A DNA stretch of 35,791 nt from positions 1 to 35,791 of the forward strand of contig JABHKC010000094.1 of the NCBI GenBank assembly GCA_018692315.1. The letters run 5' to 3'. Every line of letters starts with the position of its first letter. Position 1 is the first letter of the stretch. Shown piece after piece: positions 1 through 9,013 of the stretch. The notes under the pieces were generated by a model. It was given only the letters and a program-made list of their open reading frames with translations. It was not told where the DNA came from and did not search any database. Made by a program: the position numbers and the translations under genes. The stretch is from Bacteroidota bacterium (GTDB taxonomy: Bacteria > Bacteroidota > Bacteroidia > Bacteroidales > JABHKC01).

Positions 1-9
1 AATATCATC

Positions 10-32
10 TTATTTAGAACTATTCTAAATAA
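10..32. promoter_or_regulatory. Perfect 10-3-10 palindrome, probable operator
   Basis: The arms are TTATTTAGAA and TTCTAAATAA, exact reverse complements with a 3-base CTA spacer. The palindrome lies just upstream of TAACTTTG (41-48), which fits the Bacteroidota -7 element, and covers where the -33 element would lie, so a bound protein could block transcription. Size and A/T-rich symmetry suit a dimeric metal-type regulator (DtxR or Fur class), but that is inference. Confidence 0.5.
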
Positions 33-220
33 TATTTTGTTAACTTTGCAACTTGAAATTTAGTTCGTTGAAAATATTGAAATTACAAAATCCGTAGTAC
101 CCGAAAAACGAATCCTATGAACGTAATATGTTCATATGTAGGCAGATATAAAATATTGTTCTCAACTTGGGTTAAGAATTAATAAATATGATGCTGCGGA
201 ATTATACTGAACTTGCTGGC

Positions 221-249
221 TTGGGTATAGTTGGACAAAAATATATTTG
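221..249 (+). promoter_or_regulatory. Candidate Bacteroidota promoter for the acyltransferase gene
   Basis: TTG at 221-223 and TATATTTG at 242-249 are separated by 18 bases, matching the Bacteroidota form (TTTG/TTG at -33, TAnnTTTG at -7). The next start codon on this strand is at 376, giving a leader of about 120 bases. Confidence 0.4.
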
Positions 250-375
250 CATTTGACAATTAATGTAAAAAAAGATGATAACAATACACAGATACTTCAG
301 CATATTGAAAAATTGGAGCCCTGAAATGCTAAATGAAACATTTTTAAGCCATTGTATAAATCAATAGAATGAATT

Positions 376-1476
376 ATGTCTAAAAACAACAAAATATATT
401 GGTTAGATAATCTTCGAACTTTCATGGTTTTTTTAGTAGTAGTAACTCATGTTGCTGTTACATATGAAAGATATAGTATGGGCCAAGAGTGGTGGATAGT
501 TGTAGATCCATCAAATAATGATTTTGCCGGTATATTGTTTCTTATTATGAACATTTTTGTAATGGCTACGATATTTTTTATATCAGGTTTTTTCGTTCCA
601 TTATCACTGAAATCGAAGACGAATATAGAATTTGTTAAATCAAAATTTATTCGGCTAATGATCCCTTGGTCATTTGCTGTTCTGACATTAATACCTGCTT
701 ATAAATTTATATTTTTGTATTCGCGCAACATGCCCCAGGAAGATTGGACAAGCTATTTCCATTGGAATTCTATGTGGAGTCAAAATTGGTTATGGTTTTT
801 ACCTGTTTTGTTTTTGTTCAATATAATTTACCTGATATTTTCAAAAATAGACACAACAAAAATTAAACTTGGGAAATACATTTTGCTAACTATTATCTTA
901 GGCCTCATTTTTAGCTTTTTCATGGACTATTTCAGTCTGCATGGATGGACAAAATCTATAATATTAGATTTTCAAAATGAAAGAATACTTATCTATTTTC
1001 TAACATTCTTAACTGGAAGTCAATGTTATAATTTAAAAACATTTGAATCAAGTGAAAGAAATAAAAAGGTTGAGATCATTATCCATAGTCTTGGCTGGAT
1101 TCCTATGAACATATATATTGGTGGAGTAATATACTCTCTGGTAAGCCCTAATGATTATCTTATTTGCAAATCTATGGATATTTTTATTGTTAGGCTATGT
1201 TTTTTGCTCTCAGTTACATATTTGATTTATGCTATGGTTGTTAGCTTCAAAAATTACGTAAATAGAAAAAATAAATTCTGGATTGAACTTAATAGTAATT
1301 CCTACGGAGTATATATAATTCATGTAATAATAATGGGTATTATAGCAACATTTATGCTAAATAGCAATATGCCTTCAGTTTTAAATATTTTGATTTTGAC
1401 AATATCTACCTACCTTATTAGTAATCTTTTTGTCTATTCATATAAAAAATTGAGAAAGAAGATTAAACAATCATAA
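376..1476 (+). CDS. Acyltransferase 3 family membrane protein
   Basis: A 366-residue polytopic inner-membrane protein. It opens with the signature of acyltransferase family 3, WLDNLRTFMVFLVVVTHVAV at about residues 9-28, where the Arg and His of R-x10-H belong to the conserved active region of this family (OafA, NodX and MdoC relatives). About ten hydrophobic segments follow, and a late segment around 310-325 (SNSYGVYIIHVIIMG) is also typical. Such enzymes move acetyl, succinyl or similar groups onto surface sugars or lipids; the acceptor here cannot be read from the sequence. The gene stands alone, with 174 bases before the next gene. Family call is firm, substrate unknown. Confidence 0.85.
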   Translation: MSKNNKIYWLDNLRTFMVFLVVVTHVAVTYERYSMGQEWWIVVDPSNNDFAGILFLIMNIFVMATIFFISGFFVPLSLKSKTNIEFVKSKFIRLMIPWSFAVLTLIPAYKFIFLYSRNMPQEDWTSYFHWNSMWSQNWLWFLPVLFLFNIIYLIFSKIDTTKIKLGKYILLTIILGLIFSFFMDYFSLHGWTKSIILDFQNERILIYFLTFLTGSQCYNLKTFESSERNKKVEIIIHSLGWIPMNIYIGGVIYSLVSPNDYLICKSMDIFIVRLCFLLSVTYLIYAMVVSFKNYVNRKNKFWIELNSNSYGVYIIHVIIMGIIATFMLNSNMPSVLNILILTISTYLISNLFVYSYKKLRKKIKQS

Positions 1477-1650
1477 AACATTTTACATAAACGGGTGCTT
1501 TGAACTGTTTCCAAATCCAAAGAAATCATGAAAATGAGATAATCTCCAAAAAAAGATTAAATTTGAAATTTTGACATGTTACTAATGTATTTCAACAATT
1601 CATTTGGCTTATTATAGAAATATTTTCTTAATAATTTAAAATATAAAACA

Positions 1651-2283
1651 ATGAAAAAAGCAATTGGAGTTTTAACAGTTTTAACTTTGAGTTTAGCAAT
1701 TGTATTTACTTCTTGCAAAAAAGAAGGCGATTTGTTTGATGGATCAACTGAAAATATTATGCTTAAAAGCTTAGAACCTGATGTGAAAGTCAAGGGAAGC
1801 GGAAACATAAAAGATTACAAAAAAGTAATAGTACAGGAGTTAATTAAAAGTGCAAATTGCAAAGACGAAATTGTATCCGGTATTGTCAAATTTTATTACA
1901 AAAACGAAATGGTTTTCTCTGTTGATTTTGGAGATGGAAAATGTGACGGTCTTGCTACGGTAAGTTGGTTAGATGAAAATAACAGCCTGCAAACCAAAGT
2001 TGTAGATGTATGGAAACTTTTTAAAGACTATAATGGCAAAAAATGTTTTGAAATGGTATATCCGGTAAGCTATACCATGCCTGACAGTACTACACAAATT
2101 GTTTTCGAAAATGATGATGATTGGGATGAAATTAAAACTTGGTATGCGAACAATCCCGGATTTGAAAAGGCAGAAATAATTCTGAACTTTCCTGTTGAGA
2201 TTAAATATGAAGATGGCACTATTTTTACGATAGTTAGCTATGAAGAAATGTTGATAGCAAAAAAGAAATGCTACGACAAATAA
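1651..2283 (+). CDS. Exported lipoprotein of unknown function
   Basis: A 210-residue protein with a lipoprotein signal peptide: a Lys-Lys start, a hydrophobic core and the lipobox FTSC with the lipidated Cys at residue 22. The residues after the Cys (KKEGD) resemble the charged export signal that sends Bacteroidota lipoproteins to the cell surface. The mature part has two similar segments, one with CFEMVYPVSYTMPDST near 129-145 and one with ILNFPVEIKYEDGTIF near 177-192, suggesting a duplicated beta-rich unit. It lies 19 bases upstream of the fucosidase and may be co-transcribed with it. I recognise the general look of a Bacteroidota secreted family but not a function. Confidence 0.7.
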   Translation: MKKAIGVLTVLTLSLAIVFTSCKKEGDLFDGSTENIMLKSLEPDVKVKGSGNIKDYKKVIVQELIKSANCKDEIVSGIVKFYYKNEMVFSVDFGDGKCDGLATVSWLDENNSLQTKVVDVWKLFKDYNGKKCFEMVYPVSYTMPDSTTQIVFENDDDWDEIKTWYANNPGFEKAEIILNFPVEIKYEDGTIFTIVSYEEMLIAKKKCYDK

Positions 2284-2302
2284 ATACCAAAATTCTTTGA
2301 TA

Positions 2303-3727
2303 ATGAGATTAACTCTATTCACTTTTATTCTTTCAATACAAATATTCATGCTTAACGCACAAGAATATCAGAATTCATGGGAGTCGCTTGACACAAGAAT
2401 TATCCCAACATGGTTTGAAGATGCAAAATTTGGAATATTCATACATTGGGGAGTTTACTCGGTTCCTGCATGGCGAAAATTGGAACCGGGACTATATGCA
2501 TCTTATGCAGAATGGTATTATGCACGAGTTATGTACAATCAAAAAAATGGAGGAAAAACATTTCATGATAGTAATTATGGTAAAGATTTTGAATACAGGG
2601 ATTTTGCACCTCTTTTCAAAGCCGAGCTTTTTAATCCTAACGATTGGGCAGATTTGTTTAAAAAATCCGGAGCAAAATATGTTGTATTAACAAGCAAACA
2701 TCACGATGGTTTTTGCTTATGGCCCACCAAAAGTACGTATAAGAAAAATTGGAACTCTTCGGATATTGGCCCCAACAGAGATATAGTAGGAGAATTGACA
2801 ACGGCAGTAAAATCCGAAGGTCTAAGGATGGGATTATATTATTCGATTATCGAATGGGAAACCACTAAAACCAAAAGAACAGAATCAGGATATTTTTTGC
2901 CATTAGATATAATTAAAAAATACAAAATTCCTGAAGGTGAGTACGTTGATAAACATGTGATACCACAGTTAAAAGAACTAATAGAGAATTATAAACCTTC
3001 TCTAATTTTTTCAGATGGAGGAGAATGGGATGGTACTGATGATTATTGGAAAACTAAAGAATTTCTTTCTTGGTTGTATAGCTATTCTCCTGTGAAAGAC
3101 GATGTTGTGGTGAACGACCGTTTTGCAAAAGGTATGCCTGGTAATCATGGAGACTATTATTCAAGTGAATATAAAGATATGGACGATAGTAAGCTCAGCC
3201 ATCATCCTTGGGAAGAAAGCCGTGGAATTGGCGGATCATATGGTTTCAATAGAGCAGAAAGTATTGAAGATTACAACAGTTCAGAAGAACTTATTCATGA
3301 GTTGATAGACATTGTTAGCCGAGGAGGAAATTTGTTGCTAAATGTTGGTCCAACATCAGATGGAAGAATCCCTGTGATTATGCAGGAAAGATTGATGGAT
3401 ATAGGTCAATGGTTAGAAGTAAATTCTGAGGCTATCTACGAAACAAGAAAATCATCAGTTGACAGACAAGAAAGTACGAATCAAGAAGTATATTACACTA
3501 CTAAAGACAAAGCACTGTTTTGCATTTTCACCAAATGGACTGACATAATTGAAATCAATCTGGTTGATGGAGAATATGTAAAGAATATAAGTTTGTTGGC
3601 CTACAGTGGTAAAATACATTGGGAATTATCTGACGGAAACAAGTTGCGAATTCAAATCCCGAAACTCACAATTAATGAATTGCCTTGCTTTCATGCTTGG
3701 TCATTGAAAATTGAGCTTGACGAATGA
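2303..3727 (+). CDS. Secreted alpha-L-fucosidase, glycoside hydrolase family 29
   Basis: A retaining alpha-L-fucosidase that removes terminal L-fucose from glycans. The ATG at 2303 gives a clean signal peptide ending at LNAQ; an upstream in-frame TTG at 2297 adds only two residues. With the ATG numbering, the mature enzyme shows FGIFIHWGVYSVPAW near residue 43, the conserved SKHHDGF near 131 and the nucleophile Asp in FSDGGEWDG near 238, all family 29 landmarks. The C-terminal part (about 375-474) looks like the beta-sandwich domain usual for the family, and 474 residues is normal. It converges on ccoI with 46 bases between. Whether it is periplasmic or surface-exposed, and which glycan it acts on, are unknown. 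Confidence 0.93.
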   Translation: MRLTLFTFILSIQIFMLNAQEYQNSWESLDTRIIPTWFEDAKFGIFIHWGVYSVPAWRKLEPGLYASYAEWYYARVMYNQKNGGKTFHDSNYGKDFEYRDFAPLFKAELFNPNDWADLFKKSGAKYVVLTSKHHDGFCLWPTKSTYKKNWNSSDIGPNRDIVGELTTAVKSEGLRMGLYYSIIEWETTKTKRTESGYFLPLDIIKKYKIPEGEYVDKHVIPQLKELIENYKPSLIFSDGGEWDGTDDYWKTKEFLSWLYSYSPVKDDVVVNDRFAKGMPGNHGDYYSSEYKDMDDSKLSHHPWEESRGIGGSYGFNRAESIEDYNSSEELIHELIDIVSRGGNLLLNVGPTSDGRIPVIMQERLMDIGQWLEVNSEAIYETRKSSVDRQESTNQEVYYTTKDKALFCIFTKWTDIIEINLVDGEYVKNISLLAYSGKIHWELSDGNKLRIQIPKLTINELPCFHAWSLKIELDE

Positions 3728-3773
3728 GTTTAATTTATAAAGTAAGAAAAGGTATTTTTTAGCTACCCCTAAA

Positions 3774-6173
3774 TTATTTCAACCTCTTTCCAAAATATCG
3801 GGTAACAAAAGTGGCAAAAGCAACCACAGAAACTGAACTTACTGGCATTAGGATAGCAGCTACAACAGGCGAAAGATTTCCCGAAATTGCATAGCTAATT
3901 CCAATAATATTGTAAAAAAATGAAATAGCAAAACTCATTTTCACAATTTTCATTGCTGTTTTGGTGAAATTTATAAAATCGAAAAGTTTGTGAAACTTGC
4001 TTGCTTCAAGAATAGCATCGCCGGCTGGCGAAAAGTGATATACATTGTCGGCAATTGTCAGAGCTACATTGCTTTGCATCAATGCTCCGGCATCGTTTAA
4101 GCCATCACCGGTCATTAAAATTGTTTTGTTTTGGCTCTGAAGTTTTTTTATAAAATCTTTTTTGTCTTGAGGCTTTTGATTGAAATGCAAATGACTTTTT
4201 TTGAAATACTTAAGTAAATTGCTTTTTTCCGAATCGTTATCGCCCGACAATAAGAACAACTCAAATTTTTTAGTTAATGTATTTATAACATTCTGAAACC
4301 CAAAACGATATTTGTTATTGATTTGCCAAAAGCCTTTCATTTTTTCATTTATCGAAAGATAAACTGTAGTTGAGCTGTTAGCTTTGTTTTGTTCGGTATT
4401 TGCTACAAATTTTTCAGAACCTATCCTTATTTTAAGATTATCGAATTGGCAGAAAATCCCTTTTCCTGCCATCTCTACATATTGCTCAGGTTCTATATAG
4501 TCGCAATTTTCGTAGAACTTATATATCGCATTACTCAATGGATGGGTTGATTGTTTGCAAATCGACATTATTGCAGATTTCTCATTTTCAGATAATTCAC
4601 CACCTATAAATTTAATATTGTTTTCGTCAGGTTTTGTGATGGTTCCAGTTTTATCGAAAACTATCGTGTCAATTTTTGTGAGATTTTCGACAACCGATGT
4701 ATTTTTTAAATACATTCCGGCATTACCGAACAGCCGCATTGTATTTCCGAAAGTGAAAGGGATAGAAAGCGCTAAAGCACAAGGGCAAGCAACAATCAGC
4801 ACTGCCGTGAATGAAAATATGGCAGTTTTCACATCGCCCTGAAATAGCCAGAATGTTGAGCCAAGAATAGCTATAAACATTACTACAATTGTAAAATATT
4901 TACTTATTCTATCAATTAGATCCGATAAAGAAATCTTTTTCGAATCTTCGTTTTCGCTCTGATTCCATAGTTTTGTGAGGTGGCTTTGAACGACTTCTTT
5001 TTCTATTTTCACGGTGATAGAACTTCCGGTTTGCCTACCACCTGCATACACAAAATCGCCAACTTTTTTCAGTACTGGCTTCGATTCGCCCGATACAAAA
5101 CTGTAGTCGATAATTCCCGAACCACTCGATATTTTAGAATCTGCTGGTATTAGTTCTTTGTTTCTAATTAAAATTTCATCGCCTTTTTTTATTTCATTAA
5201 GTAATAAAACCTCCTCTTTTTCCTCAGAAATTTTTGTAACAGCTATTGGAAAATATGATTTGTAATCTCTGTCGAATGAAAGGGCATCGTAAGATTTTCC
5301 TTGATACCATTTTCCGAGTAGAAGAAAAAATATTAGTCCTGCCAGAGAGTCGGAATATCCTGTACCGGTGCCGGAAAAAATTTCGTAGGAAGTTTGCAGA
5401 AACAGCACTAAAATCCCGAGAGCAATAGGAATGTCGATGTTAATTACTTTTTTCTTCAGGCTTTTGTAAGCAGAAATTATATATCCGTTTCCACTAAAAA
5501 AAACTACTGGAAAAACCATTACATAACTCAAAATGCTTAAAAAAGAACCTAAATTTCCCTCTAATTGTTTTCCATTGAAATATTCGGGCAGAGCATAGAG
5601 CATCACATTTCCGAAAACGAAACCGGCTACGCCAATTTTGTAAAGCAGAATTTTGCTCGAATTCTTTTGAGAAGATTCATCTTTTGCGTTAAGAGAAATT
5701 TCCGGTTCGTAGTGTATTGATGCCAGTAGCTCGACAAGTTGCCGCAAACTTATTTTCGATTTGTCGAAAGTTACACTTACTTGTTTCTTAGAAAAATTTA
5801 CATAAGATATTTTTATGTCGGGATTCAAAAGTTTCAAATTTTCGAGTAGCCAAATGCAAGAGGCACAATGAATTGCCGGAATGTAGAGACTTACTTTTGC
5901 GATTTCTCCTTCGTCGAAATCAAATAATTTTTCATGAACTTCTTCGCGGTCGAGAAAATCGTATTTGCGGTTATACTTATTTTCGTTGGGCTTTATGCCC
6001 GGTGTTTTTTCAATTTCGTAATATTTGTAGAGCTTATTCTCATTCAACAATTGATAGACTGTAAGGCAGCCATTGCAGCAAAATTTCAAATCGTTCCAAA
6101 CTACTGGATATTTTCCGCAATCTGCCCCGCAATGAACGCATTTATGGTCTGTCTTCGAATTGCTTTTACTCAC
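3774..6173 (-). CDS. ccoI: CcoI copper-transporting P1B-type ATPase for cbb3 oxidase assembly
   Basis: A 799-residue heavy-metal P-type ATPase that moves copper across the membrane for the CuB site of cbb3 oxidase. In order: an N-terminal Cys-rich domain (CVHCGADC and FCCNGC, residues 12-35), a heavy-metal-associated domain with CASC near 103, transmembrane helices, the ion-path motif CPC in VACPCALALS, the phosphorylation motif DKTGT and the hinge motif GDGLND. The Cys-rich extension marks the FixI/CcoI subgroup. The start is GTG at 6173, which overlaps the last 8 bases of the upstream gene and suggests translational coupling. It is the last gene of the cco locus. The function is well known for the family. 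Confidence 0.93.
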   Translation of the reverse strand: MSKSNSKTDHKCVHCGADCGKYPVVWNDLKFCCNGCLTVYQLLNENKLYKYYEIEKTPGIKPNENKYNRKYDFLDREEVHEKLFDFDEGEIAKVSLYIPAIHCASCIWLLENLKLLNPDIKISYVNFSKKQVSVTFDKSKISLRQLVELLASIHYEPEISLNAKDESSQKNSSKILLYKIGVAGFVFGNVMLYALPEYFNGKQLEGNLGSFLSILSYVMVFPVVFFSGNGYIISAYKSLKKKVINIDIPIALGILVLFLQTSYEIFSGTGTGYSDSLAGLIFFLLLGKWYQGKSYDALSFDRDYKSYFPIAVTKISEEKEEVLLLNEIKKGDEILIRNKELIPADSKISSGSGIIDYSFVSGESKPVLKKVGDFVYAGGRQTGSSITVKIEKEVVQSHLTKLWNQSENEDSKKISLSDLIDRISKYFTIVVMFIAILGSTFWLFQGDVKTAIFSFTAVLIVACPCALALSIPFTFGNTMRLFGNAGMYLKNTSVVENLTKIDTIVFDKTGTITKPDENNIKFIGGELSENEKSAIMSICKQSTHPLSNAIYKFYENCDYIEPEQYVEMAGKGIFCQFDNLKIRIGSEKFVANTEQNKANSSTTVYLSINEKMKGFWQINNKYRFGFQNVINTLTKKFELFLLSGDNDSEKSNLLKYFKKSHLHFNQKPQDKKDFIKKLQSQNKTILMTGDGLNDAGALMQSNVALTIADNVYHFSPAGDAILEASKFHKLFDFINFTKTAMKIVKMSFAISFFYNIIGISYAISGNLSPVVAAILMPVSSVSVVAFATFVTRYFGKRLK

Positions 6174-6930
6174 TACAGCAAGGTTTTATTTTTGCAGCTT
6201 CTTTATACGAAATTGCTTTATTTTTTTTGAGTTCTTTATCGAATTTCATTTTGATTTTTTCTTCAGGAGGGCTGAGGAATGGAATGCCAAGATTTAAGCC
6301 GCGAAGAATAAAAACTATTCCGACAAAAACTATTACATAAGGAATAAGCTTATTGATTTTGTTTCTTAACGAAATACTGATCAGATTTCCAAGAATGGAA
6401 ACTACCAGTAGCATTGGGATTGTTCCAAGCCCGAACAAAACCATAAAAAGTATTCCTTGAACAAGCGATTGAGTGCCAATGGCTCCGGCAATTGCAATGT
6501 AAACCAATCCACAAGGCAAAAAGCCGTTCAATATTCCTATCCAAAACAATGCGCCAAAAGACCTTACAGTGAAAAGTCGCTGAAGTGCATTTTTTAGTTT
6601 TGTGAAAATTGAAAAGGCACTTTTATTTAAGTCGTATTGTTTTTTGAAAAGTGATGGGAACAGAACAGAAAGAACCATTATGGAACCCATAATTATTGAA
6701 ACCCATCTTTGAAATCCTATCATTTCGAGGCCTTGCCCAATCATTCCGAAAAATGCTCCTAAAACTCCATAAGTTATTGTTCGTCCTAAATTGTAAAGAA
6801 CAGCGCCGAAAACTTTTTGAAAATAGTTGTTGCCCTGCAAAGGAAGTGCAATTGCGATAGGCCCGCACATTCCAACACAATGAAAACTACCCATCAATCC
6901 GAGAATTAAACCTGGTATAAGAATTTCCAT
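6166..6930 (-). CDS. TauE/SafE-like (DsbD_2) membrane protein of the cco locus
   Basis: A 254-residue polytopic protein with about six to seven membrane helices. The N-terminus carries GSFHCVGMCGP (about 15-25), the hallmark of the family labelled sulfite exporter TauE/SafE or DsbD_2 that recurs beside ccoGHI in Bacteroidota. The paired Cys in that motif and the C-terminal CCSE hint at metal or thiol chemistry, and genetic neighbourhood suggests a role in copper delivery or cytochrome assembly rather than sulfite export. It overlaps ccoI by 8 bases and follows ccoH after 34 bases. Family call is firm; exact role is inference. Confidence 0.8.
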   Translation of the reverse strand: MEILIPGLILGLMGSFHCVGMCGPIAIALPLQGNNYFQKVFGAVLYNLGRTITYGVLGAFFGMIGQGLEMIGFQRWVSIIMGSIMVLSVLFPSLFKKQYDLNKSAFSIFTKLKNALQRLFTVRSFGALFWIGILNGFLPCGLVYIAIAGAIGTQSLVQGILFMVLFGLGTIPMLLVVSILGNLISISLRNKINKLIPYVIVFVGIVFILRGLNLGIPFLSPPEEKIKMKFDKELKKNKAISYKEAAKIKPCCSE

Positions 6931-6964
6931 GATTTACTATAAAAACAGTTAATAACTCTAAGTT

Positions 6965-7411
6965 TTATTTTATGCTATATTCTTTTTCGACAAGATATTG
7001 CTGATTGTCCATTTCCCAAGAAATTTTGATAATATACCTGCCTAAAGATAATTTATCTTTAGCAATTAAAATTTCATCGAAACTTTTATTAGGCTTTGCC
7101 TTAAAATCTTTTTTCTTATCGGAATGTCGAAAAAAATGAATCAAACAGTTTTCGATTTTTCTCGTTTTAAAATTTTCAAAGGATACAATTATATAATCTT
7201 GGTTCTCACTGATTTTTATGTTATTGAAATATTCAGCCGAGCGTTTTTTAATTTCAATCTGATTTGAATAATTTACTCCTTTTTCGTAATAATCGTCATG
7301 AACTAAGTTTGCATCGAATTGTAAAGAAAAAATGATGAAGCTTATTGCTAAAGTAAGGAAAATCATAATAAAAATGAAAATTCCTGTTCCCCAATTAAAT
7401 TTTATTTTCAT
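6965..7411 (-). CDS. ccoH: CcoH/FixH-like cbb3 oxidase assembly protein
   Basis: A 148-residue protein with one N-terminal membrane helix (about 9-30) and a periplasmic beta-rich domain. The segment after the helix, with DDYYEKGVNYSNQI at about 39-52, is the usual FixH/CcoH pattern (a D-x-Y-Y-x-x-G run). CcoH stabilises the oxidase during assembly and stays bound to CcoNO in studied bacteria. It lies between ccoG, 40 bases upstream, and the TauE/SafE-like gene. The sequence is weakly conserved in general, so position supports the call as much as sequence does. Confidence 0.85.
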   Translation of the reverse strand: MKIKFNWGTGIFIFIMIFLTLAISFIIFSLQFDANLVHDDYYEKGVNYSNQIEIKKRSAEYFNNIKISENQDYIIVSFENFKTRKIENCLIHFFRHSDKKKDFKAKPNKSFDEILIAKDKLSLGRYIIKISWEMDNQQYLVEKEYSIK

Positions 7412-7451
7412 ATTGTATTTGATTCAATAATATAAATTATCGTTTTTTTAA

Positions 7452-8831
7452 TTATTTGTATTTACTATCTAAGGGTCCTACGAAACTTATTTCATAGTTT
7501 TCTATCAACTCGTTTTCGGCATAAATGCCAAATTCAACTTTAGTATTTTCGCCCGAAAGTTGGTTTTTATCAAGAGTAAGAACAAAAACCGATTCATACA
7601 ATCCATGTTTTTTAACTACTATTTCGCCACCTGCCAATTCAACTTTTCCTTGGTGCGATTCTAATTTCATTGTTAATGGAATATCGTCGTAGGTTTTATT
7701 TATTATTTTAATATTATAAATATTTGATAGTTTATTTTCACCCCGTTCTTGGAAAAGAGTTCCGGGTGTCCGCAATATTGTAGTTTCTATAATTGGCCTC
7801 GTAAAAAGCGTAACTATAAAGAAGGCAATTAAAACCAATAAAACAAAAGAATACGCTTTATTTCTGGTGTTCCATATAGTTTTATGTCCTTTTTCAATTC
7901 CTTCAATCGAATCGAATCGAATTAAATTTTGGGGTTTTTTCACTTTTTCCATTACAATGTTGCACTCGTCTATGCAGGCAGTGCAATTTATGCATTCAAG
8001 TTGAGTTCCATTTCTAATATCGATTCCTGTGGGGCAAACTGCTATACATTGCTTACAATCAATGCAATCACCCTGATTTTTGGCACCTCTCAGCTCACCT
8101 CTTTTATAATCGTATGCAACAATAATTGATTTTGAATCTAAAAGAACTCCTTGCATTCTGCCATATGGACAAATCATTGTGCAAATCTGTTCTCTAAAAA
8201 AGGAGTATATCCAATAGAATATACCTGAAATGATAAGCATAGCACTGAAGCCTGTGGTATGTTGATTTATAGGGTCTGACAGTAATTTTAGCAATTCTTC
8301 AAAACCTATAAACCACACTAAAAATACATTGGTTATTGTTATTGAAATGGCAATGAAAATGAAATGTTTTAAAATGAATTTGACTGTATTCCAAACGCTT
8401 ATAGAGTCATTTTTTGAAGATTTAGATTTTCTGTAAGATCCATCAAAAATGTATTCTATTTTTCTAAATATCATTTCCAGGAAAATGGTTTGAGGACAAG
8501 CCCAACCACACCATATTCGTCCGTATGTAACCGTAAAAAGAACTATAAATAGCACAAACGACAGCATCAGAAGTGCTAAAATTACCGTGTCTTGAGCCCA
8601 AAATATTATTCCAAAAATTATGAATTTTCTGTTTATAATATCTAAAAGCATGAATGGATGCCCATTTATTTTAATAATGGGCGCAAGAACAAAAAATATG
8701 AGCCAAAACCAACTAACAAATGTTCGCCATTTGTACCATTTGCCTATAGGTTTTTTTGCATAAATCCATTTTCTTCCGCCATCTTTGTCCATGTTTATAG
8801 GGCGGTCTCTATAAGTGTTTTTGTCTTTCAT
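7452..8831 (-). CDS. ccoG: CcoG/FixG ferredoxin-type cbb3 oxidase accessory protein
   Basis: A 459-residue membrane iron-sulfur protein that takes part in copper handling for cbb3 oxidase; in Rhodobacter it reduces Cu(II). Visible motifs are CGWACPQT on the loop after the second helix, CTMICPYGRMQG, and two 4Fe-4S ferredoxin motifs, CIDCKQCIAVCP and CINCTACIDEC, at about residues 255-290. About five membrane helices precede and follow these. The C-terminal 120 residues form an immunoglobulin-like domain as in other FixG proteins. A hairpin (8912-8945) separates it from ccoP, so it may start a second transcript unit or be read at lower level. Confidence 0.95.
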   Translation of the reverse strand: MKDKNTYRDRPINMDKDGGRKWIYAKKPIGKWYKWRTFVSWFWLIFFVLAPIIKINGHPFMLLDIINRKFIIFGIIFWAQDTVILALLMLSFVLFIVLFTVTYGRIWCGWACPQTIFLEMIFRKIEYIFDGSYRKSKSSKNDSISVWNTVKFILKHFIFIAISITITNVFLVWFIGFEELLKLLSDPINQHTTGFSAMLIISGIFYWIYSFFREQICTMICPYGRMQGVLLDSKSIIVAYDYKRGELRGAKNQGDCIDCKQCIAVCPTGIDIRNGTQLECINCTACIDECNIVMEKVKKPQNLIRFDSIEGIEKGHKTIWNTRNKAYSFVLLVLIAFFIVTLFTRPIIETTILRTPGTLFQERGENKLSNIYNIKIINKTYDDIPLTMKLESHQGKVELAGGEIVVKKHGLYESVFVLTLDKNQLSGENTKVEFGIYAENELIENYEISFVGPLDSKYK

Positions 8832-8911
8832 GATTTATATTTTCAATATAAAATATGTAAAAACTACAGAGTTAAATCATTAATTTTATTTTTATAAAAA
8901 CAAAAAATGCC

Positions 8912-8945
8912 ATAACCAATCATCAATAAAATTTTGATTAGTTAT
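8912..8945 (-). terminator. Hairpin between ccoP and ccoG, possible terminator or attenuator
   Basis: Arms ATAACCAATCA (8912-8922) and TGATTAGTTAT (8935-8945) pair over 11 positions with one mismatch. On the minus strand the hairpin is followed after a few bases by a T-run (from the A-run at 8902-8907), the look of an intrinsic terminator downstream of ccoP. Confidence 0.5.
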
Positions 8946-9013
8946 AGCGATTTTTCTGTCGGATATTGGAAAGTTCAGAAAATTCTTCGATTTATTGAAG
9001 CCTCCAAATTTTT

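Larger units (their letters stand above)
1..375. other. Leader region without an intact gene
   Basis: No convincing reading frame is open here. It holds a perfect 10-3-10 palindrome (10-32) followed by a TAACTTTG -7-like element (41-48), and a second promoter-like pair, TTG at 221-223 and TATATTTG at 242-249. A short open stretch on the + strand ends at the TGA near 325 but has no start codon, so I do not call it a gene; a decayed gene is possible. Confidence 0.6.

Noticed and set aside
230-325. Short open stretch on the + strand ending at a TGA near 325
   Set aside because: No start codon and no recognised homology; too short to call a pseudogene.
376-3727. Antisense frames opposite the lipoprotein and fucosidase (for example 1969-2349 minus)
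   Set aside because: They lie inside well-supported genes, have no recognisable motif and no plausible promoter.
3728-3773. Terminator between the fucosidase and ccoI
   Set aside because: Only a 4-base GGTA/TACC pairing with a 9-base loop; too weak to call.
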